Numbered from the stretch's first letter, positions 9,912-20,660 are shown. The stretch is 64,000 nt of DNA from Dugong dugon (GCA_030035585.1 CM057472.1:87541601-87605600); one strand, 5' to 3'. Program-made: numbers and translations. Notes: generated from the sequence alone by a model not told the origin.

Positions 9912-11485
9912 GGTGCTTCTAAGTACTGTAAGGTCCCACTACAGAGACAAAGTATGGAAAAGGATTAGGGAATTCAGAGGTTGAAGTTTGATAAAGGGTG
10001 GTCAGGGAGGAAACCACCTTTCTGATGAATCATAAAGCTGTGACCTTGGCTACTTTTAAGGTCTTTATTCTGTGGCCATTAATTTCTAGGAACTTTCCCT
10101 GAAAGTGAGGTTTGATTCTTAATATACAATCCTGGAAATTATATCATGAAACATTGTGGTCATTTTTTTTTTTTTTAATATCTTAATCTACAGCCATGGG
10201 AACATTTTAGTTTCAGCCTAGACAGTGCAATGGATTTAAAGCAGTCTTATAATTTAAGAAAATGATCTCAGGACATATATCCTCAGGATCTCTTCTGGAC
10301 TTGTGTTTGGAATTCTTGTAGATGAAAACAGTATGATTAAAGAAAAGCAATATGGTAATTTATATGAGAGTTGTTCAAGACAAGTGGATGTGCCAGTCAA
10401 TTTCTGTGTATTTTCTTCTATCATTTTCTTTGCTCTAGACTTAGTGTTTTGTGTGTGTTGGACTTTGTTCTTTGGCAAACCACTGTCACACCAAATTAGG
10501 GAGAAGTTGATGACCCTCTAATTGGCTATTGCATTGTACACAATCCTTCTGTGTTTGTTCTGGATAACACCAAGCATCCCATAAATTGGTAATTTGACTG
10601 TCAGTTTTCCTAATACCCTTGACAGTAAAACAAACACAGTTCCATGTGATTTCATTATGAAACATTAATCTTCAGATTGTATGGCAAAAGGAAGGAGTGG
10701 GGTTTCTCTGCACTTCCCACAAAGAAAAGGAGAGCAAGAAGGAATTAAAAATTTAGGAGCACTCTCCGTAATGTGTCCTCAAGTCTCTGCTCTTCATCGC
10801 AGCCATTCTTTGTCAGCTGCAAGTGTGGAAAGAAACTACGCTCAGTTCCGTGTTATTCGATAGCCTTAAGTAATTAAAAATCCTCCAATCCTTTCGGAAA
10901 ACTTTGAGAAATATTCCACCCACAGTCAATGCTTCTTTAATAGCCTATTTCCATGTTTCTCTCTCTTTGTCTGTTTATTTTTTCATTTTTAAAGACATTT
11001 GCATGAAATAAAATTGTTGGAGTCAAAAGATTTGCCCTTTGCTGGCTATTTTCCTACACTTGATTTTCTTACATTTGAATCCACCTTCATCTGTTTTTTT
11101 TTTTTTTTTTGAATTCTTCTTTTCTGACAGGGGGAATAAATTAACCAAACCTCAAATGAAAAGAAAGTCAACAAAACCCAAACCACTGATTTAACATAAA
11201 TTTTCTTAGTAAGAGCAATTATTACAGCTACCACCATGTGTATATTCACTGTTGGAGACTTCAGGGCTGCTACAGCCCTGGAAACAAACAAATGACTCCT
11301 TCAGAATCCTACCAATTGTGTCTAGGTATGTTCTTGGTGGCTCTTCTGAATAGCACAGAGGTTTGCTGTTCCAATTCAGTGTGAAAAACTTTTTTTTAAA
11401 AAAACCACAAAGAAATTAGTCACTTTGTTTTCATGTATCTTCATTAGCAGCTGGTCCAAACCATTGAATTAGCAGTGAATGCAAC
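9904..11485. other. Non-genic stretch
   Basis: Only low-complexity features are clear: poly(T) at about 10,160-10,176 and 11,094-11,110, and an A/T run at about 11,390-11,404. Open frames at 10,254-10,521 overlap on opposite strands and are unrecognised. No repeat family could be named. Confidence 0.5.
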
Positions 11486-11557
11486 CTTAGAGGAACGGGT
11501 GGATGGGTAAGTGTATGATGGATGGGTGGGTGGGTAGACGGACAGACAGACAGACGA
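11486..11557 (+). repeat. Tetranucleotide microsatellite, GGAT/GGGT then GACA
   Basis: A compound tract: GGAT/GGGT-type units (about 11,498-11,537) run into GACA units (about 11,538-11,557). Confidence 0.85.
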
Positions 11558-11856
11558 AGTGTCTTCCATTGCCACTTTCATTCTGATTTCAGAGCTGATC
11601 TTGAAAGGGCCGTTGATAGTCTTCTGCGACATGCTTGATTGGTATATAGGAGATGGATTAGTGCCATTCTTGAGTGACTGGTTGTTTCTTAGTCCCAATT
11701 CAGGATACTAGGGGAAAAAGTTTCTCTGATTTTTTTGAATATTTGTAAAGCTAGTTAACATCCATAACGTAGGTACCGATAGGATTTTACAAACCAGTCT
11801 AGATAGATTGCCAGTCCAAATGATTCCACTGAGGAAAAGCTTAGGCAGCCCACCCA

Positions 11857-12019
11857 TCAGTGGTGTCCTGCCTTCCCCACAACCTTTAAGGTTTTGGCAG
11901 CTGAATTGATGATGGTGCTAACTGCAGATACTGTGTATTTTTTAACGACTGGGTAGGTCACAAGCCTCTGTGTCTCAGCATCCTCATCCAAATATTGAGT
12001 AGTTTGAGCTGAAATTAAA
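11857..12019 (-). other. Short unrecognised open frame behind an acceptor-like site
   Basis: On the minus strand a run of about fifteen T, then TTAATTTCAG, precedes an open frame of about 50 codons (it includes YPVVKKYTVSAVSTI) that stops at 11,857. The pyrimidine tract plus CAG resembles a 3' splice acceptor and the frame would suit a terminal exon. There is no 5' exon, no poly(A) signal I can assign and no family I recognise. It may be chance or a decayed retrocopy. I do not call it a gene. Confidence 0.15.
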
Positions 12020-12031
12020 AAAAAAAAAAAA

Positions 12032-12089
12032 GTAATGCTATAGTGTATCATAATGGAGAAGTAATGCTATAGTGTATCATAATGGAGAG
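12032..12089 (+). repeat. 29-bp tandem duplication, two copies
   Basis: The unit starting GTAATGCTATAGTGTATCAT occurs at 12,032-12,060 and again immediately at 12,061-12,089, with a difference only at the last base. The near identity suggests a recent slippage or microduplication beside the poly(A) run at about 12,016-12,031. Confidence 0.95.
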
Positions 12090-12290
12090 AAGGCAGTTTT
12101 AAAACCTGGAAACGAGTCTCTCTTATAACTCAAAACTGTAATCATGGATGTGTCACTTATTCAGTCTGATCTAGCTGATAATTAGACTTATATCACATGA
12201 CAGTTGTGAGATGTAAGACAATGCATGTGAAAATGTTTAGTAATGCTAAAGAACTATACGAATGCTAGTTGTTGTTGCTGTTGTCTGTTC
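12090..12290 (+). mobile_element. MIR SINE fragment
   Basis: 'ATGGATGTGTCACTTATTCAG', then 'CAGTTGTGAGATGTAAGACA' and 'GTGAAAATGTTTAGTAATGCTA' follow the MIR 3' half (vs. 'gttgtgaggattaaatgag...gtgcttagaacagtgcc'). Diverged. Confidence 0.5.
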
Positions 12291-13004
12291 AATGACAGTA
12301 TGGTTAAGATGATCGTTCCTTGTGCTCTATCTCCCCACCAGCCATTCTGCCTTTGTTTTTCCAGTGCGGTCAGCATGTGTTCACATTCCAACATAAGACT
12401 ATACATTGATTTCTAAACTGGAAGTCATGCTACCTACAATCAACTGTTTTTTCCCTCTTGTGAGGATAGTCTAAGCCATGGAAACAGCTTCTGGGAGCTG
12501 AAGTGTTAATTCTACAGATAGATTTCAGAATGCAAAGAGAATATTGACATGCCTTTAACTATTTCCCAAAGGAACCTGCTCCAGATGTGTATCTTAGAGA
12601 CAAATTGGCATTTATTCTTCTTACAGACATTGCATTGGACTACGTAAGAGTATCGAAGATTAAATCAGCAGTTTTTTCCTGCTGGGTGTGAATTAAATCA
12701 ATGCTGAAATGGGAGTCCTAGTTAACCCATGTGATAGAGGTTACCAGAAGCAGTGTTTGTTAGCTTTGGTACTTAAACTGGAAAACCTTTTGCAATATAG
12801 AGAATGTTAACTGCAGCCTTTTATTCTTTGTCCCTTTCCTTAGCAACTATTCCCAACTATTCCTTAAAATCTAAACTAGAAATATATCAAAGAGCTCTAT
12901 TTCCATCCCATTTCTTCCTGTTTATATAATTGCTACTCATTAACTTTCTTGGACCCATCAAATACTAGTCTTTTGTAAAATAGCAATGTAAAATTGTTAT
13001 GAGA
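12291..13004. other. Non-genic stretch, nothing recognised
   Basis: No gene, RNA or nameable repeat is visible in this interval. Confidence 0.5.
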
Positions 13005-13190
13005 ACAGTTTCTCAAGCCAGAGTTCCTGTGTTCAAATTCCAGCTCTGCCACTTACTGGCTGTGTGACCTTGGGCAAGTTCTTTAACCTCTCTGTGCTTT
13101 AATATCCACTTCACAGGAGGGTTGCTATGAGGATTAAATAAGTTAATTTCTGTAATGTGCTTAGAAGAATGAGCAGTAAGTAAGTTTTGT
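13005..13190 (+). mobile_element. MIR SINE, well preserved
   Basis: Contains the full core: AGCTCTGCCACTTACTGGCTGT, GTGACCTTGGGCAAGTTCTTTAA and CCTCTCTGTGCTTTAATAT, then 'GCTATGAGGATTAAATAAG'. This is the clearest MIR in the window. Confidence 0.92.
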
Positions 13191-13194
13191 TAAA

Positions 13195-13310
13195 TAGAAT
13201 AAGATTTAGTGGATTATCTATATTGCTCACATTATCTAGTATGTTACCTTGCACACAGTAGGTGGTACTCAATAAGTATTTGATTACTAAATAAATCAAT
13301 AAATTGAAAC
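13195..13310 (+). mobile_element. L2 LINE 3' fragment
   Basis: 'CCTTGCACACAGTAGGTGGTAC' followed by 'TCAATAAGTATTTGATTACT' is the L2 3' end. It directly follows the MIR. Confidence 0.65.
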
Positions 13311-13334
13311 AGGACAAAGGACATAATTGTCCTC

Positions 13335-13380
13335 TGAATGGATGGATGGGTAGGTTTATGAATAGATAGACAGATAGAGA
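13335..13380 (+). repeat. Tetranucleotide microsatellite, GGAT then GATA/GACA
   Basis: A short compound repeat (GGATGGATGGATGG, then ATAGATAGACAGATAG) similar in composition to the one at 11,486-11,557. Confidence 0.7.
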
Positions 13381-13429
13381 AAGTAACTCCTGTTATGATT
13401 TCTATTCCATGGAATGGGTTCATTCCAAC

Positions 13430-13560
13430 GGTGCTACTAAATAGCCATGTGATCTTATACATTCACTTAAACTTCTTTGGGGCTGTCTTCGCATCTGTAA
13501 AATGAAAGTAATTTTTATCCAACACGTTTCATAGGGTAATCATAATTATCAAAGTGATGA
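13430..13560 (+). mobile_element. MIR SINE fragment
   Basis: 'GCCATGTGATCTTATACATTCA', 'CTTAAACTTCTTTGGGGCTG' and 'GCATCTGTAAAATGAAAGTAA' match the MIR core order. Moderately diverged. Confidence 0.65.
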
Positions 13561-14649
13561 TGTGCTTTTATCAAGTTTAATATACATATGTGAGGTGTTA
13601 TAATGTTTATCATTATCAAATTATTAAATCAATTCCAGCAGGAATATGGTTAGCTAAACACTTAAGGTTTGACAGACATACCTGGTCCAGAGGTTGGAAG
13701 TCACCGTGAGTACTAAACCTAGAAAGTGTCAGCCTGTACAAATTCCTGGGAAAATAGATAAGTGTCCCAAGGTCCCCAATCTCAGTCAAGAAGGAGGCTT
13801 CTCATTTGCCTACCAGCCTAACTCACCTATATTTGGCATTCTCTTGGGCAAACCTTGGGAATAGTCCAGTCTTCCTTTGTCACATTCCTCCACTCTGTTA
13901 GCCAGGCTCTGAGAACAGTGGTTTGGAGCTGTTTGTTTTTATGCTGATGGATGTTGCAGTCTATAATCCATGAACCGAAACAAAGATCCTCTTCCATTGC
14001 TGCTGGCGTATCTTGTTGTGTTTATGAGCCTGACAGGCAAATATATCCGAGGCATATCTCATGTGCTGATCTGTGAGGGAGATAAGCCCCTGTTTTGCTT
14101 GACTGGAAGCAAAACAAGCATGTGGCAGAAAACCCTGCATTGATTTCTGCTTGGGAGGAAACTGTCGGGGTAAGATCGGGTCCTACTTGGGCACACTGCA
14201 GCCTCTGGCATTTGATCATTTGACTCAAGTTTGCAAATCTGTTAAAGGAAGAGGTGACTTTCTTCCTGTCTGGACAAATCTACTTTTACGTATTAATGTT
14301 TTATTTCATAATCTACTGCCACTATTTCTTGGTGGATTTTGTGATAGAGAAAATTGAAAGGCCAATAGTGTCAGAGTTTAAAACCCCTGCTGTTGTGATC
14401 TTTATGTATTTTATTTTTAACCGTTGATTCAGGTTCCTACTTTTAGAGTGGGTCCATTTCAATTGACTGCCAGCTTTATACAGAATAAAATTATGTTATG
14501 TTGAAGAGACTATGTAAGTGTACACATGGGCTAGAAGATGGGAGCTGAGAGACTGATTACACAGCAGTCCATCCCTGGCTAGAGCATGAATTTTGATGCA
14601 TACATTATTATTGTATTGTTTTGATATCTATCATCAAAGTTTAAACCAA
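13561..14649. other. Non-genic stretch
   Basis: No repeat family or gene recognised. Open frames at 14,022-14,357 are short, overlap on opposite strands and lack recognisable motifs. Confidence 0.5.
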
Positions 14650-14808
14650 AAATAAACAAACCCATTGCCATCAAGTCAATTCCGACTCATAGCGACCCTA
14701 TAGGACGGGGTAGAACTGCCCCACAGGGTTTCCAAAGAGCTGCTGGTGGATTTGAACTGCTGATCTTTTGGTTAGCAGCCTGACTTCTTTGTGCCACCAG
14801 GGCTTCCC
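14650..14808 (-). mobile_element. AfroSINE, short form
   Basis: On the plus strand: CCCATTGCCATCAAGTCAATT, GACTCATAGCGACCCTATAG, then AACTGCCCCACAGGGTTTCC and the head complement GTGCCACCAGGGCTTCC. Nearly complete. The A-rich lead-in (about 14,646-14,660) is the complement of the T-rich SINE tail. Confidence 0.92.
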
Positions 14809-15640
14809 TACTAGACTATAAATTCCTTGGTGGCAATAGACCATTGATAATGAGTAGGTACTAGTTAGAAGGATGTAAAATAAATACTCGTTGTCAGTCC
14901 ATGGTTCACTAGAACGTGAATGGGATTGCTTCTCTCTCATCTAAAATTTTGACTTTGCAGATCTATTTTTGTTGCTCTCCTCCCTTTTCTGATTCCTTGA
15001 TAATTATTAATTGGTTCCAATGGTGTACGTTTCAGATATTTAATTAAGTCCTCCTTTCTGTCTAACTCTCTGCCAGAACATATTTTTCACTTTTCTTCCT
15101 GCAACCCTCAAGCATAAGCTGATGCCAAATACATGCTGTTTGATTGCATTCCATCCAGATTTACTTGCAAAGAGGACTAGGGCAGGAGCATTTGTTTCAG
15201 GTAGCTTTACAAAGAGCCATTTTTGGCCATTCTCTGTATGACAGAGGGGGAGACAGGAGAGGAAAATGAGGCAGATGTCCTTCCCAGGCCTTAACTAATT
15301 TATGAGGGAAATGGGAAACGGCAGATCAGATACCACTGGCCCTCTGCCAAACTGAGTTGTAGTAGTGTTTCAGAGATGTGATCAATATGTAAGAGCTGGT
15401 CTGCTGGGCCCTTTTAGCTCTGCTCCTGCCCTAGCCAAATTCCTCCTATAGCTGTATGGTGAGATTCAACCATATGGGCTAGAGTCCTGCATTACGGGAA
15501 GAAAGACAGCCTCTGGAAGAGTCAAGTTCTGTCATGGTGCTTCTGCCTAATCTTTCACTTGACCTTGATTTCTAAGTCTTGTTTCCTTCTCATTCATGGG
15601 GTTGTTTGTTAGATCATGGTGACTAGAGAGGAAGAGATAG
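14809..15640. other. Non-genic stretch, nothing recognised
   Basis: No gene, RNA or nameable repeat. Confidence 0.5.
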
Positions 15641-16185
15641 TGTTGTATTAGTCATCTATTGCTGTGTAACCAAGCTGCTCTGATCTTTAGTGGCTTAACA
15701 CAACAAACATGTATCATATCACAATTTCTGTGGGTCAGGATTTGGGCTTGGCTCAGGGTGCCTGTGGCTCAGAGTCTCTCACAAGACTGCACTCAAGGTG
15801 ACCGTCATCTCAAGGCTTAGCCACTTCCAGGTTCACTCACATGACTTTTGGCAGACTTTGATTCCTTGTTGGCTGTTGGCTGTTGGCTGGAGGCATCAGT
15901 TCCTTGTCACAGGGGCCTCTCTATAGGATAGCTCACAAACATGGTAGCTGTTATCCCTCAGAGTGTGTGAGCAAGAGAGAGACAGGGTGCCTAACATAGA
16001 AGCCACTGTCTTTTTTCAACCTAATCTTGGAAGTGACTTTCCATTACTCCTGCTGTATTCTATTCAACCCTTCAGAAGTAAGTCTATAAATCCAGCCTGC
16101 ATTCAGGAGGAGGGGATGACACACTGACGTGAACACCAGGAGGCAAGGAGCATTGGGGGCCATCTTACATACAGACTGCCTTCCT
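15641..16185 (-). mobile_element. Ancient LTR, MaLR/MLT1-like
   Basis: On the plus strand it begins 'GTATTAGTCATCTATTGCTGTG' and continues 'TAGTGGCTTAACACAACAAAC', 'TTCTGTGGGTCAGGATTTGG', 'GCATCAGTTCCTTGTCAC' and finally 'GACGTGAACACCAGGAGGC' and 'CATTGGGGGCCATCTTACA'. This order of motifs belongs to a widespread mammalian solo LTR; I favour the ERVL-MaLR group but cannot settle the subfamily. There is no internal viral sequence. Confidence 0.6.
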
Positions 16186-16279
16186 CAGGTGTAAGTAGCA
16201 TGAATGGACGATAGGACACATACATTAAAGGGTTTACTGGATGGAACATATGATGCACTATCACGGCCCCTGCCGTAGA

Positions 16280-16375
16280 GCAGAACAGCATCACATGTTT
16301 ATTCCCACAGCCTCCACCCCCAGCACAGTGCCGAGTGCATAGAAGACACTCAAGTACTTATGTAACTATGAAACT
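16280..16375 (+). mobile_element. L2 LINE 3' fragment
   Basis: 'CCCCAGCACAGTGCCGAGTGC' and 'ATAGAAGACACTCAAGTACTTA' follow the L2 3' end ('agcacagtgcctggcacatagtaggcgctcaataa'). Confidence 0.6.
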
Positions 16376-17136
16376 TTATCTGCTTATTTTATTAAAAAGA
16401 TGAGATTCTCCATGTTCCAAAGGAATTCATGTTTGGTATTATTTTTTTCTGGACCATTTCCTTCATGTGTTTCACTTTTCCACGCACCATCAACTCAATG
16501 GAATGGATTTAAATCTGAAATGAATCACTCAAAAATAAGGAATAACTGAAGCAGGCCTAGAATTACCTTGCTTGAATTGCCTTTTTAACCATAATTATAA
16601 GTTTCTTCTTTAGGTCAGAGATGCTGTTGCCAATCTTCCACAACAGATGGTAAGAATTAAATTCCCTCATACCTTAAAAAAATCTCTCTCTGCTAATCTG
16701 GTCTTACCTGGAAGTAAATAAAATTACACACAGTATGTGTAAGCTTAGCCACATAGCCTGAGGCCTTGGATAGATGGCCACGCAGTGCCCTCTGTGACCC
16801 TGGGAAACAATGCTCATTGACTGTTTCTTCTGAATTCTGTAGTTAAATTCTTGATCCCCCTTACAGAAGATGAGAAATTATCAATATCTTGTCAATCCTA
16901 TCATCAAAGATATTTACTAGGTTTTTGCTTCCACATGGGTCAGTACAATGAGTGTCTCACATGGTCCCTGAGCTTTTATGAGATTATAAAAATATATAAC
17001 AATGACCCTGGTATAAAATGGAAAATTAAACTATAACTGAAATGAAAGATCCTGTAGAACCAGACCTACCAGTTGTAATACAGATCAGGTCCTTAAAATT
17101 GGTGATACAGTGTGAGACAAATTCCATATAACGACA
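16376..17136. other. Non-genic stretch, nothing recognised
   Basis: No gene or nameable repeat. A 61-codon frame at 16,851-17,036 has no recognisable motif. Confidence 0.5.
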
Positions 17137-17346
17137 CACACACACAAACCTTAGCCATCAAATCAATTCTAACTCATAGCGACCCTATAGGACATAGTAG
17201 GATGGCCCCATAGGGTTTCCAAGGCTATGATCTTTATGCAAGCAGACTACCACATCTTTTTCCCATGGAGCGAGTGGGTAGGTTCGAACCACTAACCTTT
17301 TCGATTAGCTGCTGAGCACTTAACCACTGCACCACCAGGGATCCTT
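17137..17346 (-). mobile_element. AfroSINE, long form
   Basis: Plus-strand order: AGCCATCAAATCAATTCTAA, ACTCATAGCGACCCTATAGG, a middle 'GCTATGATCTTTATGCAAGCAG', then 'GTAGGTTCGAACCACTAACC' (B-box complement) and 'GCACCACCAGGGATCC'. An 11-bp target duplication with one mismatch flanks it (17,126-17,136 and 17,347-17,357, ATATAACgACA versus ATATAACtACA). A short (CA)n run adjoins the tail. Confidence 0.93.
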
Positions 17347-17521
17347 ATATAACTACATAGACAAGGCATAAAATATGACAATCGTACAGTCCAGTCTGTG
17401 GTATAATACTTCACAACTTGATAGAGTCTTGCTCCATTTATATTACATCCTGGCAAGGTAATGAAAACATCTGTCAAGGAGAGTATAGCCCTGTTGATTC
17501 GTGATGTCTAGGTAAGGGTTT

Positions 17522-17725
17522 GAAGTCCCTGGTGTAAATGGTTTGTGTTCAGCTACTAACTGAAAGGCTGACAGTTTTGAATCCACCCAGTGGCACCACA
17601 GAAGAAAGGCCTATATCTGTAAGATTGCAGCCATTGAAAACCTTGTAGAGCGCAGTTCTACTCTGAAACATGTGAGGTCACCGTGAGTCAGAATAGACTT
17701 GACGACAATGGGTTTGTTTTTTGTT
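17522..17725 (+). mobile_element. AfroSINE, long form
   Basis: Head CCCTGGTGTAAATGGTTTG, 'CTACTAACTGAAAGGCTGACA', 'GAAGAAAGGCCTATATCTG', 'GTCACCGTGAGTCAGAATAG' and T-rich tail. Flanking direct repeats TAGGtAAGG-GTTT (from 17,509) and TAGGcAAGGTTT (17,726-17,737) are a plausible target duplication. Confidence 0.88.
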
Positions 17726-18052
17726 TAGGCAAGGTTTATCAAGGCTGGAAAGGGGAATTTTTATTTAATTTGAGTTACTTTATAGACAAGGATATTAGCT
17801 TGAGGAGGATATTTAGAAATTGAGACTTATGTAAAAATTCCAATAAAGCTTTCAGAAGATGAAGCTAGTTTTTACATTGGTTAAAATTGGCAAGGTCATG
17901 AGTCTAAAAGATTATTATCTTCTGGTTCAGGATGACACTTGAAATGCCCAGGATCTCTGCTGCTGTTCTTGGATTCAGAGGATCTCCAGGTGGAATTAAA
18001 TTATAGAGGTCATTGAGTTCAACTAGCCATAAAGGTCTTTTTGTTAAACTTA
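17726..18052. other. Non-genic spacer
   Basis: Nothing recognised between the SINE and the LTR. Confidence 0.5.
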
Positions 18053-18773
18053 TGACCACTTAAGCTCCTTTAGTGGTCAAAGTCATATCCAAGGGAGAAT
18101 GAGGCAAGCAAGCAGGTGCTAACCAATAGACAGTCAGACTTCTGATAGCTGATCCATGGGGTAGTGTAAAAACAACATGGGGGAGGTGTCTGACCTCCTC
18201 CAACCCCACAAGGGGAAAGGAGAATCAAGATCAACAGCCCAAGGCTGATTCCTATGAAGTGGAGGTCAGACATGCCTCTTCTCTCCGCCATCTCCACCAG
18301 TTCTGACAAAAACCGTTCCTACCACAGTACTCTCTACTGAGTTCGATAATTCATTGCAATGGCCACACAGAACTCACCGACCATACTCACAATTATAGGG
18401 TTTATTAGGGAAGTAACACTTACACTTCAGGCTTAGGAACACTCAAGATACAGTTCTTCCACCAGGATAGCCTCTTCCCAGCCGTGTTCGTGGGCACGCC
18501 TCTCCCTGGCCCTCAGCCTCTGCCCAAAGACACTCAGCTTTCTCTCTGCATGGGCCAGGAAGCCCACCGCGCCATCTCCTGCTGCCAGGTCTCTGCTGCT
18601 GGGTCTCTCCTTCCTTGGTAGTGGTGGGCTCCTCTCTCTGCTCTGGAATTTGCTCTCTTTTAAGGCAAAACTGACCAACCCCCTGGGAGGGGGCCACAAT
18701 TATCTTATTTTCACAGCCCCACCTAGTCACCTGGGTGGGAGTCACAAGACTATAGCTAGAAAGGCCACACACA
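18053..18773 (-). mobile_element. Solo endogenous-retroviral LTR
   Basis: Read on the minus strand it starts TGTGTGTGGCC and ends with a CA-type terminus near 18,053. It has a TTAAAA TATA-like box in U3 (about 18,658-18,663) and one AATAAA poly(A) signal at 18,401-18,406, followed downstream by a G/T-rich stretch. That order (TATA-like box, about 255 bp, AATAAA, U5) is the layout of a retroviral LTR. No internal gag-pol-env sequence adjoins it. Open frames of 88 and 120 codons on the minus strand (18,433-18,805) lie in the U3/R part and have no viral protein motif. The LTR family is not identified, and target duplications were not found, so ends are approximate. Confidence 0.65.
18401..18406 (-). 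promoter_or_regulatory. LTR poly(A) signal AATAAA
   Basis: TTTATT on the plus strand equals AATAAA on the minus strand, placed centrally in the LTR where the R region should end. It supports both the LTR call and its orientation. Confidence 0.65.
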
Positions 18774-19234
18774 AAAGTAATTAACTGTGTCATAGGTAGA
18801 CACACGTTTTTCTTTGTTCTGTTAGAAATGAGTAGCAGAGGCCCATTTCCACTATAAATACTGCCCAGTTACATTACATCATGAAAATCCAACCAAGCTT
18901 GCTCTACATTCCAGAATCATGTGGAAAATGGTGTCTAAACCATTTTATTTTAACTGAACAATGCATGAGGAGAATAAGTAAGATGGAGCTTGTTTTAATA
19001 TACACACTTTCTAAACAAAACAACTAGGGGAACAAGAGGTGGTAAAATAAGGTATTATTCAATTCATTGAATGGAGTAGTAACTTGGCTCTGATTTTTAA
19101 TGTTTGTCCCTGCCATGTAATGTATACTTTTGTCAGATTAAAAACCCCCTTGGATATAGTTTTATTTACACCTACACATATATTTCTAAGAGATGAATGG
19201 CCATTTCTTGGAATGTTTAGAAGTAAACAATCAG
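18774..19234. other. Non-genic stretch, nothing recognised
   Basis: No nameable repeat or gene. Confidence 0.5.
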
Positions 19235-19375
19235 AGTTGTTTTTGCAGCACTGCTAAGTTAGGCAAATAACTTCTCTTTAGACCTCACTTCTAGCACCTA
19301 TAAAAGGAGGGGGTAGTGCTGGATGATCTATATGGCCCCTTCCAGTTCTAACATCCTATTAGTCCATGATTCTTG
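19235..19375 (+). mobile_element. MIR-family SINE fragment
   Basis: 'TTAGGCAAATAACTTCTCTT', 'AGACCTCACTTCTAGCACC' and 'CCCTTCCAGTTCTAACATCC' follow the pattern of the MIR/MIR3 core with its 'ttccagctctaacattct' 3' part. Confidence 0.55.
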
Positions 19376-20094
19376 TGTAGGGATACTGGGAGATGATGAA
19401 AGAGAGGACCTAACTTATTTTCTGTTGCCAATCTTTATGATTTGTGGCATTATACATTTGTCCTTGAGTCAACACTGCTTCTTGTAATGACAAAAGCAAG
19501 CCTATACTCCCTTGCTTCTTATGGAGGCAGCTCTGCCACTGAGGAGCAAGGGCTATGATTCTCTCCCCAGCCCTCTTCGGATTCCAGTAGCTGTAGTCAG
19601 TTCTGTGTTTCTTTTCTTGTTGAGGATATCCTTCAATATAGATAGACCCTTTAGTTGGATTATCAGGCAGATGTTACCAGTGCAAAGCTAACTGATAAGG
19701 GATACTACAATCTTGGAGTCTTAGGATTAAAATCAATTTATTTGTGAAACTGCAGATTGATTAGAAACCTATTCCATAGTAAAATATCTACCTTTTCTCC
19801 CTTGTAATATAACAGCTGTAAAAATGAAAATAAATATAAGTTAATGAAATGATGGTTCCTCAGAGAAGAAAAGGGCATTTTAGACAAACTGACAGAATAT
19901 ATTCTTTGATTTGGTAAATCATTATATTAAAATTAAAACTTGATTTGAACTGGTAATGAGATAAAAGTTGGTGTGGATAACTTAAATCCTGAAATATATA
20001 TGTGTTTAAAGCCCTATTAGTGCTGTTTATTTCAACTTTCTCCACTCTAAAATTTTTCCCAGAAATATTCTAAAAAGAATTAATAAATCAGTTA
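19376..20094. other. Non-genic stretch, nothing recognised
   Basis: No gene or repeat identified; AT-rich toward 19,800-20,090. Confidence 0.5.
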
Positions 20095-20272
20095 GATCAA
20101 GTTGGAATGATTCATGGTGACCTCATGGGTGTCAGAGTAGAACTGTGCTTCATAGGGTTTTCAGTGAATTTTTCAGAAATAGATCACCAGGTCTCTTTTC
20201 CTAGGCATCTCCGAGTGGAGTCGAACCTCCAACCTTTCATTTAGTAGCTGAGCATGTTAACCACTTGTACCG
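20095..20272 (-). mobile_element. AfroSINE, long form, diverged
   Basis: 'GTTGGAATGATTCATGGTGACC', 'GAACTGTGCTTCATAGGGTT', 'CAGAAATAGATCACCAGGTC' and 'GGAGTCGAACCTCC' give the order of a minus-strand long AfroSINE. First of three consecutive minus-strand copies. Confidence 0.8.
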
Positions 20273-20289
20273 TATGCGCACACACACAC

Positions 20290-20480
20290 GTTTCCAATGA
20301 GTCAATTCCAACTCATACGTTACAGAGTAGAACTAAGCTCCATAGGGTGTTTTTGGCTGTAATCTTATGGAATAAGATTGACAGACCTTTCTTTTGCAGC
20401 ACCACTGGGAAAGTTTGAACTGCCAGTCTTCTGGTTAGTAGCCAAGCACAAACCATTTGCACCACCCAAGGACTCCAAAG
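20290..20480 (-). mobile_element. AfroSINE, long form, diverged
   Basis: Begins after a short (CA)n run: 'CAATGAGTCAATTCCAACTC', 'TTTTTGGCTGTAATCTTATGG', 'GAACTGCCAGTCTTCTGGTT' and 'TTTGCACCACCCAAGGACTCC'. Second of the cluster. Confidence 0.83.
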
Positions 20481-20494
20481 AGAATAATACCCCC

Positions 20495-20660
20495 CCAAAA
20501 AAACCCAAACTCGTTACCATTGAGTTGATTCTGACTCATAGTGACCCTATAGGACAGAATAGAACTGCCTCATAGAATTTCCAAGGACTGACTGGTAGAT
20601 TCAAACTGCCAGCCTTTTGGTTAACAGTCAAATGCTTAACCAGAGTGCCACCACAGGTCC
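20495..20660 (-). mobile_element. AfroSINE, short form
   Basis: 'ACTCGTTACCATTGAGTTGATT', 'GACTCATAGTGACCCTATAGG', 'CAAACTGCCAGCCTTTTGG' and 'GTGCCACCACAGGTCC'. Third of the cluster, with an A-rich lead-in that is the complement of the SINE T-tail. Confidence 0.9.

Noticed and set aside
11486-13380. Segmental duplication suggested by similar GGAT/GACA microsatellites at 11.5 and 13.35 kb
   Set aside because: Similarity is limited to the simple repeat; flanking sequences do not align.
18433-18805. Two overlapping minus-strand frames of 88 and 120 codons
   Set aside because: They lie in the U3/R part of a solo LTR and show no viral or cellular protein motif.
20095-20660. CRISPR-like array from regularly spaced repeats
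   Set aside because: The repeats are diverged eukaryotic SINEs with no constant short repeat or unique spacers.
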